Assembly (NCBI GenBank): GCA_907165275.2
Contig: CAJRBF020000005.1
Span: forward strand, 558,001-622,000
Length of the DNA stretch: 64,000 nt
Direction: 5' to 3'
Source of the DNA: Zygaena filipendulae
Taxonomy: Eukaryota; Arthropoda; Insecta; Lepidoptera; Zygaenidae
The notes under the pieces are model-generated. The model searched no databases, was not told the origin of the DNA, and saw nothing but the letters and a program-made list of their open reading frames with translations. Of this stretch, positions 33,290 through 43,710 are shown piece by piece. Made by a program: the position numbers and the translations under genes. The first letter of the stretch is position 1. Each line of letters opens with the position of its first letter.

Positions 33290-34374
33290 ACGTATTTCGC
33301 ACATTCAATGTTGTTCAAACTGATTGTGTAAAGAAAAGAGGTCCTCCAGTTAACTATACTTTTATTCTCACTATTATAGCTATTACAACCGCACATATAC
33401 TATATATACAATAGAAATAGAACACTTATTATGACCACTTAAGTCGAGCAGAGTAGGGATGGCGATCTGAGATCGATTAATCGAAGAATCGATTTTTCGA
33501 GCAGAAAATATCGATTTTTTAAATCGATATGAAGTACTGTGTCGATTCACTGAATCGATATATCACCCTTGAAAATCGACATTCGATTTTTTCTGTTTTG
33601 GTATAAACCATACAATTATTTGGATTTAGTTGAATGTGCCTGAATTATAAGAGGTCTGCCGGTTAAAGAGTTAACTACTCATAAACTCGCGAGATGGCTG
33701 TATGTTTAGTATCCTTTACTCGCCTCTCTTTAATAAAAAAGTTACGTTTGTAGTCTTTGACTTTATGTATCTATAATTTAGATATTGAGCATTGGGAACT
33801 ATAGTTCCCAGTTATAATTCCCAATGCTTAATATTTAAACTTTTAACTCTTACCTTATTTTTTACTTTTTTGCAATCAATAAAAACATTCAGTATATAAA
33901 TACTTATTTTTTTTTATAGTTGATCTTATAGTTTAATACGGTAATAAAAATAATGGTTATTTTTGAATTCCCTGATTTTATTGATAAGATAATGTTAATT
34001 GCAATATTAATCTTGTTTTTAGTAAAATTGATGCAAATTTACATTGTAAACGCAAACTTGAAAAAAAGATCGATTTTTTAAGAATCGATTTTGTAGGCCT
34101 CGATTTTTTCGTGAATCGATTCATTAGACTACGATTCGAATCGATTTAAAAATCGATCTTTTTCGTAAAGAATCGCCATCCCTAGAGCAGAGTAACTAGA
34201 ATGAAGCTCTTCTGTGCTGACACTAGTATTTATACCCACAACCCCTCCAACAATTGTGGGCGTAAACTACTTTAATTTATCAAATGGGAATGAGGGTACC
34301 GACTAAATAACAGTGTTGCCATGACATAATGCTAGAATTCCCTAAAATAAGGAAAGACTAATAGAAAACATGAC
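33290..34374 (-). repeat. Degraded LTR containing a hAT element
   Basis: On the minus strand it begins TGTCATGTTTTC at 34374, preceded by a CGGATGACCGAA boundary like those next to element E. It has TATAAATAC near 34230 and GAATAAAAG near 33370, the order expected of an LTR. The hAT insertion splits it. The far end is uncertain. Confidence 0.4.
33454..34184. mobile_element. Non-autonomous hAT element with 8-bp duplication
   Basis: 731 bp with 13-bp terminal inverted repeats TAGGGATGGCGAT / ATCGCCATCCCTA, and a perfect 8-bp duplication GAGCAGAG (33446-33453, 34185-34192). The subterminal 130 bp at each end is crowded with ATCGATTTTT words in both orientations. No transposase. The 8-bp duplication identifies the hAT superfamily. 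Confidence 0.92.
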
Positions 34375-35233
34375 ATTCGGTCATCCGACTACGTGCAGAC
34401 TCCGGCGCACGGTACCTCCATTCACAAAGAATAAACTCTGTCTGGGACTCATTACAGTTTAACCACTAAAATAACAATAAATTGGATACAGCTTAAAATT
34501 ATTTAAGTACAAAATGAGCAATTTTCTATGATAACCATATTTAAAGAGACTAATTTTAATTACTTATTTATTTATTTATTTACTTTAATCCACAGCACTT
34601 AAAAACTAATTAACAGTACTTTTATATATTACTTACTGCCAATTACGGACTAACATTTTGTAAACTAAAGACATAAAAAAATACCATTACATTATGTTGA
34701 CACCTAGTTAGAATACAAAGCCCCAAATTAAACAGCACTATTATTATACATGAATAGATATGTGTAAGGAATAATGATAGGAACATGGAACTATAATAAG
34801 CAATTGCGCCAACATAGTTATAGATAATACAGCATACCAGATATCCGTTGGGAACACGGATCAGTGCCTGGGACTTGCGACCCAGGTGTAGGTTTAATGG
34901 GGCCCCTTTACAATGCATGAACGCTCACCTCCACTGCCCGTTAAGCAAACCTCTGTGGAAACAATAAGATGACACAGCACACGTAATCACTGTCAGATTG
35001 ATACGACACTGATACGACACTATAACTGCACTGAACCGAACACAAAGTAACAATGAATCGTGGCTTACGCATATCCGCGTTTTATATCAAGTTCTAACAA
35101 AGACGAGTCGGGCAATGGAGTGGAGCGGGGGAACGAACGTACTACAACCGCTATTAGTTGGCGGGAAACGTTATCGATAACGAAACTACACTCTCGCCGA
35201 CATATGCATATTGCGTGTGCGTGGCTTTGTGAG

Positions 35234-35234
<1 letters not shown>
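34375..35234. other. Spacer, no gene
   Basis: Contains CATCCGACTACGTGCAG...CCGGCGCAC near 34380-34415, resembling the internal boundary of element E, and a TTTA run at 34564-34583. The remainder has no recognisable gene. Confidence 0.4.
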
Positions 35235-35324
<90 letters not shown>

Positions 35325-35360
35325 TGCGTGTGCATCTGCGTGTATGTTCGTGCGCGTGTA
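35235..35360. repeat. TG microsatellite
   Basis: About 43 TG units with one TA interruption (35235-35320), followed by impure GT/GC repeats. Apparent Cys-Val ORFs over it are artefacts. Confidence 0.95.
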
Positions 35361-35527
35361 TATTTTCGGGAGTTTATAAATGTAAATCTTGCTCTCGTAA
35401 AATTTCGTTCAACCCACTTTTAAATGTAGATTTCGAAAGATTAAAAATATCTAAACTAGAAAAATGTGTGTTATATACATTTTTTAATCGCAATGCCAGT
35501 GAGTTTTTAAAATAATTCGTTCGAGAT

Positions 35528-36808
35528 ATTTATTTATTTTATTTATTTATTTATTCTTTATTGCACAGTGTGTACAAATGGCGAACTTAATGCCTTGCGG
35601 CATTCTTTACCAGTTAACCATTGGGTAGACAGAGAGATATAGAAGATGGGGTGTGCAAACAAAACAATAAATAATATACTTAATACTAGACACTAATAAT
35701 TAATAACTAAAACATAAAGATGCAATTTACTCGCAATACATACTAAAACACATGCATATCCTACACACAATAAAATACATACACACATAGTTACATATAG
35801 CATATATATATACACACACATACACATACCATATATACATACATCATACATACATACATACATACCATATTATTCATACTGAGTGGACATACATAAATAT
35901 CTAATAATATACCTAAAAAAGTTGAGAAAACGGGAGAGATACAGACGGACGCAAGTTTTAAATCGCCACTCAAGGCAGGCTGCTGGACTCCAAGAAATGA
36001 TTCGTCACTCTACTCTTAAATATAAATTTGTTGGGGCATTTACGCAGCTCTACAGGCAAGCCATTCCAGAGTCGTACAGCAGTTACAACAAAAGATTTAG
36101 AAATGAATCCGGTATGATGAGAAGGAATATAGAGAAGGAGGTTATTAGAGGATCGTAGTGAGAGTGTATGAGAATCGGAAAGAAATTTAAATTGAGACTT
36201 TAAGTATTCGGGACAGTGCGGATCACGTAAAATAGAAAATAGGGTACAAAGGACACGGACATTCCTGCGATCTTGCATAGGCAACCATTTAAGTTGGGAA
36301 CGGTATCGGGAAATATGGTCATATTTACGCAGACCGAAAATAAACCTAATGCAGTTATTAAGAAGACGATCCAATTTATTGAGAAGTTCCTGAGGTATGT
36401 CGGAGTAGCAAACATCGGCATAATCAAATAAAGGAAGGATAAGAGAGCGTACTAAGAGAAGCTTAGTACAGGATGGAAGAAAAAACTTAAGGCGATAGAG
36501 AGCACGCAATATACCCGTGACCCTACGACTGATTTCGGTCACATGAGCGTTCCAGTTTAATTTTGAATCTATAGTTAAACCTAGATCTTTTACAGTATTA
36601 CTAAAAGGAATGCAAGCACCTTCATAGTAGACGGTCGGCATATCACCGATCCGGACCCTCTCGAGAAGCCTTGAGCTACCCACAACAGTTGCCTGACATT
36701 TCCCAGGGTTCACAGCAATGCCAAAACGACGTGACCAGTCCGATATGAGCTCCAGGTCTGTATTAAGCTGAGCTATGGCAGAATCGATGTCGTTAGCCCT
36801 GGCCTGTG
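35528..36808 (-). pseudogene. 5'-truncated Jockey-like LINE: RT C-terminal part and 3' end
   Basis: The reading frame runs from about 36808 to a stop at 35970. It covers the end of the reverse-transcriptase domain (IAVNPGKCQ; VKDLGLTIDSKLNW) and the following thumb and C-terminal region (LFDYADVCYSDI, GLRKYDHISRYRSQLKWLP, TAVRLWNGLPVELR). The catalytic FADD region is absent because of 5' truncation. Positions 35528-35969 are the 3' untranslated part, ending in TTTATT repeats and TATTGCACAG as seen from the plus strand. The ORF part is uninterrupted, so insertion was fairly recent. It sits inside a second LINE at 36809-37134. Confidence 0.8.
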
Positions 36809-37134
36809 CATAAAGTCAACGTTATCTCAACGTTAAAAACCTGAGTATGTCGAGTCCGTTTGGTGGGTGCTCGCAGCTGTAAGACAAGAGAGGTGAAATC
36901 CGGACAGTCTATGGAGTTACAACAAGCATCGTGCAGGAACAGCATGTCTAGCATAGTACGTCTATCTTTAAGGGGTAGCAGATTATGGTGTTTACACGAG
37001 TCCCCATAATCCGAGGAAACAACTCGAGAACGGTAGATAAGATATTTCACAAACTTTCGCTGAAGTTTTTCAATTTGTTCTATATATAATTTGGATTGGA
37101 GGTTCCAAATTATGCTACAGTACTCAGCGATACT
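36809..37134 (-). pseudogene. Second LINE reverse transcriptase, C-terminal piece
   Basis: The minus strand reads IAEYCSIIWN...IEQIEKLQRKFVKYLIYRS...LLPLKDRRTMLDMLFLHDA, a non-LTR reverse-transcriptase C-terminal region of a different LINE from its neighbour. Upstream coding (SDTHCVKVLFYSYVRS) is found beyond element E at 48401-48460, so E inserted into this ORF. At the other end it is cut by the LINE at 35528-36808. Confidence 0.75.
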
Positions 37135-37392
37135 GATATTAAAACAATACTTTGTAGAGGTGTTTCTTCTAATCCATGCTCCGATCATTTGCCCGTCGTT
37201 TTCTAATTTTTGGGAGGCCGTAACTAACGGCCCCACCACGCATCTCCACCCACCATTCCGTTCAGTATTTTGTGTGACCAGCTTCTTAATATTGCCACAT
37301 TAATAAATTATTCTTTAAATACTGTGTCTTGACATTTATCTGATCCTATTACAAATTATTCAACATTCTTTATTTTTTTTTAAATCATGACA
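37135..37392 (-). repeat. 3' LTR of element E
   Basis: 258 bp. It matches 48144-48400 with two substitutions (near 37173 and 37188) and one 1-bp indel (near 37349). It ends at the GACATTCGGCC boundary. Confidence 0.82.
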
Positions 37393-37802
37393 TTCGGCCA
37401 TCCGACGTCGGGCAGCCTCCGGCGCACGTACAAATAATTCAACCAATAGACAAATATGTATCTGAGGGAAATTACACATTGTACTTTTAAAAGGATAAAT
37501 GAAATAAGCGATGAATTCATTATTAAGTATTATTCATTCATTGCTACAATCATATGTTATATTTGTACATATATATTTAAAGTATAAATATATATATATC
37601 TACACAGTTTTATACGCTCATTTATACTATATTAACTTTATTAAAATATTCACAAAATGTTATACACAATCTACATTATGTTATATATCTTTATGAAACT
37701 AATCAAATAATAATAGTTAGTAAAGTTTGATCAAACTTTCTTCATTACAATATTTTTTTTTTTTATCATGACATTCGGCCGTTGTTTAAAATTCCGTAGG
37801 CC
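37393..37802 (-). other. Element E 3' untranslated region
   Basis: Non-coding. The boundary phrase CATGACATTCGGCC occurs at both ends (37386 and 37767, plus strand). This could mean that an extra LTR start or a small duplication is present. The remainder is AT-rich with TATATA runs. Confidence 0.5.
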
Positions 37803-40800
37803 TTACTTTGAATCAGATTCGGAACTTGAATCTTCTTCACTCAAAACATCAAGAGCTTTAACATTGATCCAAGGTCTTATTCTATCTGCCGCTACAACAG
37901 TAGAGTATTTCTTTTTGTTATTAAACCCGGGTATACTACCTATTTTATATCGATCATTACCTAGTACTTTAGTAATTTTATATGGACCTATAAATTTAGG
38001 AAGCAACTTTTTACTTTTTCCAATATTCTCGTTAAAGGATACCTTAGTAATTTTAACTAAATCATTCACATTATACTGTTTTGCTGGAGCTGTTTTCGTG
38101 TTATGATTGTTTTTTAATTTGTCTTGCTTTGCTTCTATAGTTTTTTTCACTTTTGTTCGAATACCTATAACGTCATCTTCTTATTGAATTGTTTCGCTGA
38201 AACCTTCTTTTAATATATTATCTGAATGTGCCCGTAATCTTACTCCAAATAAAATTTCTGATGCAGTTTTCTAAGTCGTTGCATTTATTGTATTATTAAT
38301 ACCAAACTGAACTTTAGGTACTATTAGATCCCAATCTTTGTCATCTTTTCCAGAATTTTGTGTAGATACTGCTCTTAAAATAGTTTGATTAAATCTTTCT
38401 GCTTGACCGTTAGCACGTGGGCAAGCAACTGCATTTAAAACATGTTTAATTTTGTGTTCTTGGCAAAATTTCTTAAATTTATCAGAGGTAAATGCTGATC
38501 CTCTATCAGAAATTATTCTTTCTGGGGTACCAAAATCTTGAAACACATTTTGAAGTACTTTTATTGCCGTTAAGCTTTTGGTGTCTTTTACAGGTTTAAC
38601 AAAAACGTATTTGGAAAATCCATCAACGATAGTTAGAATATATGAATTACCTCGTTTACTTTTGATGAATGGTCCCAAATGATCTATGTGGATTGTTTGG
38701 AAAGGTACATTATTTTTCTCAATTGGATAAATGTGACCTTGCTTAGAAGGATTGTTGTCTTTATTGTAAGCACAATTTACACACGCATTTACATATTTCC
38801 TTATGAAGGTGGTCATTCTTGGAAACCAATATTGACTCTGAATGCGTTCTGTTGTTTTCTTAACACCAAAATGCCCTATCTCGTCATGGTTAAGACGACG
38901 AATTTGCCATCTTGCTCGTTTGGGTATTACCAACCGTAGTTCATTGGGGTCTTCGTTAATCTTTCTGTACAGAACATTATTTTTTAATACATAATGTTTT
39001 TTGAGATCCTTAAACTCGTCATCGATATCAGGTTTAAGAATTTTTGATATGCGACTGGTTTCAGGGTCACCAAGTTGTAATGTAACGAGCCAATCAGTCT
39101 TTTGTATGTGTAAAACTGATATTATGTTTTCTGGGGCGCAATCATCATTATAATTGTCAACTGGGTTTCTTGACTTAAAGCGTCAACGTGCACCATACGA
39201 TCACCAGGACGATATTCGATATCGAAGTCGTATTCTTCCATCTGCAGTACCCATCGAGCTATTCGCGGCATTAAATCTTTTTTACTAAGTGTAAGCCGTA
39301 AGGCTTTACAATCAGTAAATATTTGAAAATGTGTTCCTAACAAATATGTTCTAAACTTTTTTAAGGAGCATACTACCGCCTAAGTCTCTAATTCATATGA
39401 GTGATAGTATTTTTCTTCTGGAGATGTTTGTCGACTATAGTAAGCGACTGGTTTTAATACCCTTGGATTTTCTTGCCACTGCATAAGAATACCACCAATC
39501 CCTAAAGAACTAGCATCAGTGTGTAATTCTGTTTTTAATTGCGGATTAAACATTGCTAAAACTGGTCGTTCACATAATATTCCTTTCAATGTCAATACTG
39601 CCTTCGACTCAATATTAGTCCAACGCCAGTTCACATTCTTTTTCAATAAGTTTGTCAATGGACGAGCTATTTCTCCGAATCTTTTGACAAACTTCCTGAA
39701 ATAACTTGCTAACCCTAAGAATTGACGCAATTCGTGAACATTTCTCGGATTTGGAAAATTTTTTATTGCTGTAATTTTCCTTTCACTCGGCTTTATGCCT
39801 TCTGCCGATACATCATAGCCTAAATATTCAATACTTGCAGAGAAGATGTGACACTTAGAAAGTTTTAAAGTCAACCCATATTCTCGACATAATTTCAAAA
39901 CTTCTTCCAATTTTACAAATCCATCATCCACTGATTTTGTTGGTATGAGCAAGTCATCCATATAAGCCAGAACTGAGTCGAATCGTCTAGAGCCTAAAAT
40001 TTTATTAATTGCTTTTTGGAATACTGCGGGAGCATTTGCAAGTCCAAAAGGCATTCGATTAAATTCATAGTGCCCATCAGGTGTTACAAAAGCTGTCAGA
40101 CGCTTACTTTCTTCAGAAAGTGGGACTTGATAGTAGCCTGACGCCATGTCTAAAGTTGTAAAATACTTATTATCACTCAGATTTGTTACCTGATCTTCTA
40201 TCAAGGGAAGTGGATATCTGTCTTTTACTGTTTTAGCGTTCAATGCTCTGAAATCTACACATAGTCTTTGTTCTCCTGTTTTCTTTTTTACCATTAAAAT
40301 AGGACTAGCGTAGTCAGAATTCGATTCGCGAATAATATTATTTTCTACCAATTCATTTATCATTTCTCTAACTTTTGCCCTTTCCATATGGGATAATCTA
40401 TATGGTCTATAGACAATGGGTTTAGCATCATTAAGTTCAATTTTCATCTCAAACTCAGGAGGAATGCATCCTATTTCATCTAAAGTCATAGCAAAGCAAT
40501 CACGATAATTTTGTAATAAATTATGTAATTTGTTAAAAGTGATTTCATCAACATCATGACCTAACTTTATATCTTCCTTTTGAATTAACGATAAATTATC
40601 GATCGATACGTTTTTTATTCGCTTAATGTTAAGTACATTAGGTTCTGATATAGGAATAGCCCTAGTTAGTATCTTGCTTTCCAAAGTAAAAGGTTTGCCT
40701 GAAATATTAGACACAAGGATCTGCCCTTTACCCTTTTCCAGACTGTAAACACCTTGATGTACATAGAATTCTTTGCCTGGCTCATTTCTTGATTGACCTT

Positions 40801-41293
40801 CCACATAGACGTCTCCAGTAAAATCTGGATTACTTTCTACGACTAATAAATGAATTTTATTTAATTCAATCGATTCAGTTGTCATCAGCCCGACTGACGA
40901 AAATTCTGTGTCAACTGTAGGATGCTTATAAAAAATTAGTTTTTTATCGTCTTTTATCACTACAATATTTGCAGATTCTGTGAAATTTTGTCCTATCAAT
41001 AGAGGAAAATATAAAAACCAATCATCAACAACATAAACTGAAATTTCGGCTTCAACACTATCGATATTGATATTTATTCGAGACCTAAAAAGTGGTAACA
41101 CATGATTATTACCAAACCCTTTAATTAATGGCAAGTTTTCTATATCTCTGGGTAACTTTAAATTATTCGCTTCGCTTCGTCGCATAAGGGAACAATCACT
41201 ACCAAAATCAATGTAAGCTTTAAATTTTTTATTATTAACTTGAACTTCCTTATTATATTTATCATTAACATTATTATCAGAATCAATGTTCAA
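37803..41293 (-). pseudogene. Element E pol: protease, RT, RNase H, integrase
   Basis: The minus-strand frame shows a retropepsin-like domain with the active-site region IDFGSDCSL in place of the usual D-S/T-G. A complete gypsy reverse transcriptase follows (LCVDFRALN; FTTLDMASGYYQ; FNRMPFGLANAP; catalytic VLAYMDDLLIP). RNase H starts (LHTDASSLGIGG, YHSYELET), then an in-frame TAG near 39377-39379, and the rest (FTDCKALRLTL...RPGDRMVHVDALS) continues in the same frame. The integrase has an HHCC zinc domain (HDEIGHFG...CVNC) and core acidic residues (HIDHLGPF, ISDRGSAF, NGQAERFNQ). The tail to 37803 has stops near 38270 and 38180. It is non-functional through several point stops, with most domains well preserved. 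Confidence 0.88.
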
Positions 41294-41307
41294 GACTCTT
41301 TTAGTTT

Positions 41308-41835
41308 TTACATTGTCTTGATTTGAAGAGGAACATCGATTGCAATTGTTGATACTATGTCCATATTTGTTGCCCGCCTAAGTTTCACTTGCCAATCATT
41401 CCAAGAAAAATCTAAACTAGATAGAGAATAAAACCACTTTTTCGCTGTTCCCATCAATTTTTGCGTCGCATAGTGTGAAGTCTGGCGATCATCCCAATTA
41501 TATATTCGTGCGTATTCATTTACTTTATGCAACCATTTCTCTACGTTTTGAGCTTGATTATTCGGATCAAATTCTGGCAAAGCATTTAGCATTTGCTGGG
41601 AGGTAATCGATGATTTATTTTTCGTATCTAGTACACTTATCAACTCTGTTAATTTAATCAAACCTTCGGACGAGCGATAGCGCTTGGAGGAACTTCCTTC
41701 ACTTTCTTCATCTATATCATTTTCTCGCTGTCGTTTCCGACGAATCGGCATTGGATAATCATCATCGTCGGATGAAGAAATGCTAATAATTCTTTTCCTT
41801 TTAGCCACTACATGAAGACCACGTGAACTAGACAT
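41308..41835 (-). pseudogene. Element E gag, frameshifted at the zinc knuckle
   Basis: From ATG at 41835, 175 residues: an N-terminal basic/acidic low-complexity region (SSSDDDD, RRKRQREND), then a capsid-like region (LPEFDPNNQAQNVEKWLHKVNEYARIYNW, KLMGTAKKWFYSL). The frame is lost near 41395. In another frame the next codons read KYGHSINNCNRC, the second half of a zinc knuckle, and continue into the protease. So a 1-bp lesion separates gag from pol in this copy. Confidence 0.8.
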
Positions 41836-43442
41836 GATCTGTAAAAAAAAAACTATTTAGTCCCTCATCGCTTACTTCACAATTTTTGTATTAAGAATAC
41901 AATTTTATAAAAATACAAAAATATTTCATTCTTTGTTTCCAAATATACAACAATTATTGACTAAAAAAAAAACTCTATTGATTTTCTTTATCTCATCAAT
42001 AAAGTCTACATCAACACACTGCTAGTGACACTCATTCAAAAGATACATTTCATTAAGGCTTGTCAAATAACAAAAGATTATAAACAAAACGTACATTTAC
42101 TTTTTATTGACAACATAACACTCTCGCATCAAATATCTAAAAAAAACTTTATTCAGTTAAAATGCATGCTCACATGTAATCAATATCGCAATACGCGCAT
42201 ATGTCTACGCCATGGTCTCACTCAAATAGAACGCACGCTCGCGTTTTATATCCATCGCGACAAACACTCGTGTCTATCATACATCTCAATTCAAATAAAA
42301 CGCACGCTCACGTTTTATATCCATCGCGACACACGCTCGTGTCTACCAAATAACTCAAATAAAACGCACGCTCACGTTTTATTACCATAACGACACACGC
42401 TCATGTCTACCAAATAACTCCGATAAAACGCACGCTCACGTTTTATTACCATAATGACACACGCTCATGTCTACCAAATAACTCAAATAAAACGCACGCT
42501 CACGTTTTATTACCATAACGACACACGCTCATGTCTACCAAATAACTCCGATAAAACGCACGCTCACGTTTTATTACCATAACGACACACGCTCATGTCT
42601 ACCAAATACCTCAAATAAAACGCACGCTGACGTTTTACAATCATCCATAGACCCATAACATTTATAGGTCCATGTAACCATTACATCACTTAGGATCAAT
42701 AACTAAATAATTATTAAATTATCAAACACACTGATGTAAAAACAATATTCATTTATATCATCATTCATCACTTTAAAAATGTAACCTCCTTTAGTGAAAC
42801 GTCTATTATATAAGCAATAAAAAAGAAATGTGCTTGTGGCTTACGAACACTATTAATCGAAAATCGTACTTGTATTTTGTACACGGAACTAGGTATAAAT
42901 TGCAATGTTTAATTTTCACTAAAGTATATTTGAACAAAAAGTTCGACTTCTAACAAGGCATACAAAAATCCTGTGCATGTTTTTTTTTTTTTTTTAAACT
43001 TATTTAAACTAGCAAGGTAAAATTTTGAATCGACTTTGTGTAAAATTTAAGCTTGTGAAATTATGAAATTAATGTGGGTGGGACAAAAATAACAGTATGG
43101 CAGCGATCATCCAGAACTTTGTTCAAGGGTCATACTAAGTGAACATAAGTGAAAAATTCAACTTTATTTAGATTACTACAAGATTTACTATAAGTGTACC
43201 ATATTTATCATGTAGTGAAATAAATTATTATTACTGAATAAAAGAGAACATTTATTGTTTTCAATTGTTTGATTTAAATGAATTCTCGGTAAAAAATAGG
43301 CTCAAATAGTTAAAATCGAAACTATGAATTCCCCTTTTGCTTTTAATAGCGGATATAAAGCCTGTTACCATCTTGTGTAAGGCTTTCAAGAAAAAGAGAA
43401 AGGAAAAAAAAAAATGTGGGTACTCAATAAAATAAATGTGGG
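41836..43442 (-). other. Element E leader, proximal part, with 64-bp hairpin array
   Basis: A long non-coding leader. Positions 42220-42645 are a tandem array described separately. The rest has A/T runs, including T18 near 42980-42997, and no ORF of note. Copia element F inserted at 43443 splits it from its LTR-proximal part at 47800-48143. Confidence 0.7.
42220..42645 (-). repeat. 64-bp tandem array with paired hairpins sharing one loop
   Basis: The word CGCACGCT starts at 42232, 42301, 42365, 42429, 42493, 42557 and 42621, so the period is 64 (69 for the first step). Each unit holds two inverted repeats around the same 8 nt: AAAACG-CACGCTCA-CGTTTT and GACA-CACGCTCA-TGTC (plus strand). Linkers alternate AACTCAAAT / AACTCCGAT, giving a 128-bp higher-order period. 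Confidence 0.85.
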
Positions 43443-43625
43443 TGTGAGAATTATAATTAAGATTATTTATAATCTATGATCACTTAATCTGGCAACACTA
43501 GGCTAGCGCTCTCTTAGCACTTCTCAATATGGCGTAGGTACTGTGTTAACGTAATGTCGCATAAATGATCAAATAAATATATTAAAACAAAGAGTCTTCT
43601 ATTAATCCTTCAGCAGTCTTTCATA
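43443..43625 (+). repeat. 5' LTR of element F
   Basis: 183 bp. It matches the 3' LTR apart from small indels, one being an extra A near 43461. It contains AATAAATATATT, a possible polyadenylation signal. Confidence 0.9.
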
Positions 43626-43643
43626 GGTTATGGGCCCAGACGC
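43626..43643 (+). other. Copia primer-binding site
   Basis: GGTTATGGGCCCAGACGC directly abuts the LTR. Copia elements classically prime from an internal half-molecule of initiator methionine tRNA using a GGTTATGGGCCCAG sequence, and this matches. Confidence 0.88.
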
Positions 43644-43710
43644 CTAATAGTTGTAGGGCAGTGTAAAAATAAACAACAAGACGAAAATAATAAAAGTGCG
43701 AAAAAAGAAA

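Noticed and set aside
35060..35515. Cys-Val-rich ORFs
   Set aside because: Produced by translating the TG microsatellite.
37393..37768. Second 3' LTR of element E
   Set aside because: The boundary phrase is duplicated, but the 376-bp interval has no second copy elsewhere in the window, while 37135-37392 has a clear partner at 48144-48400.
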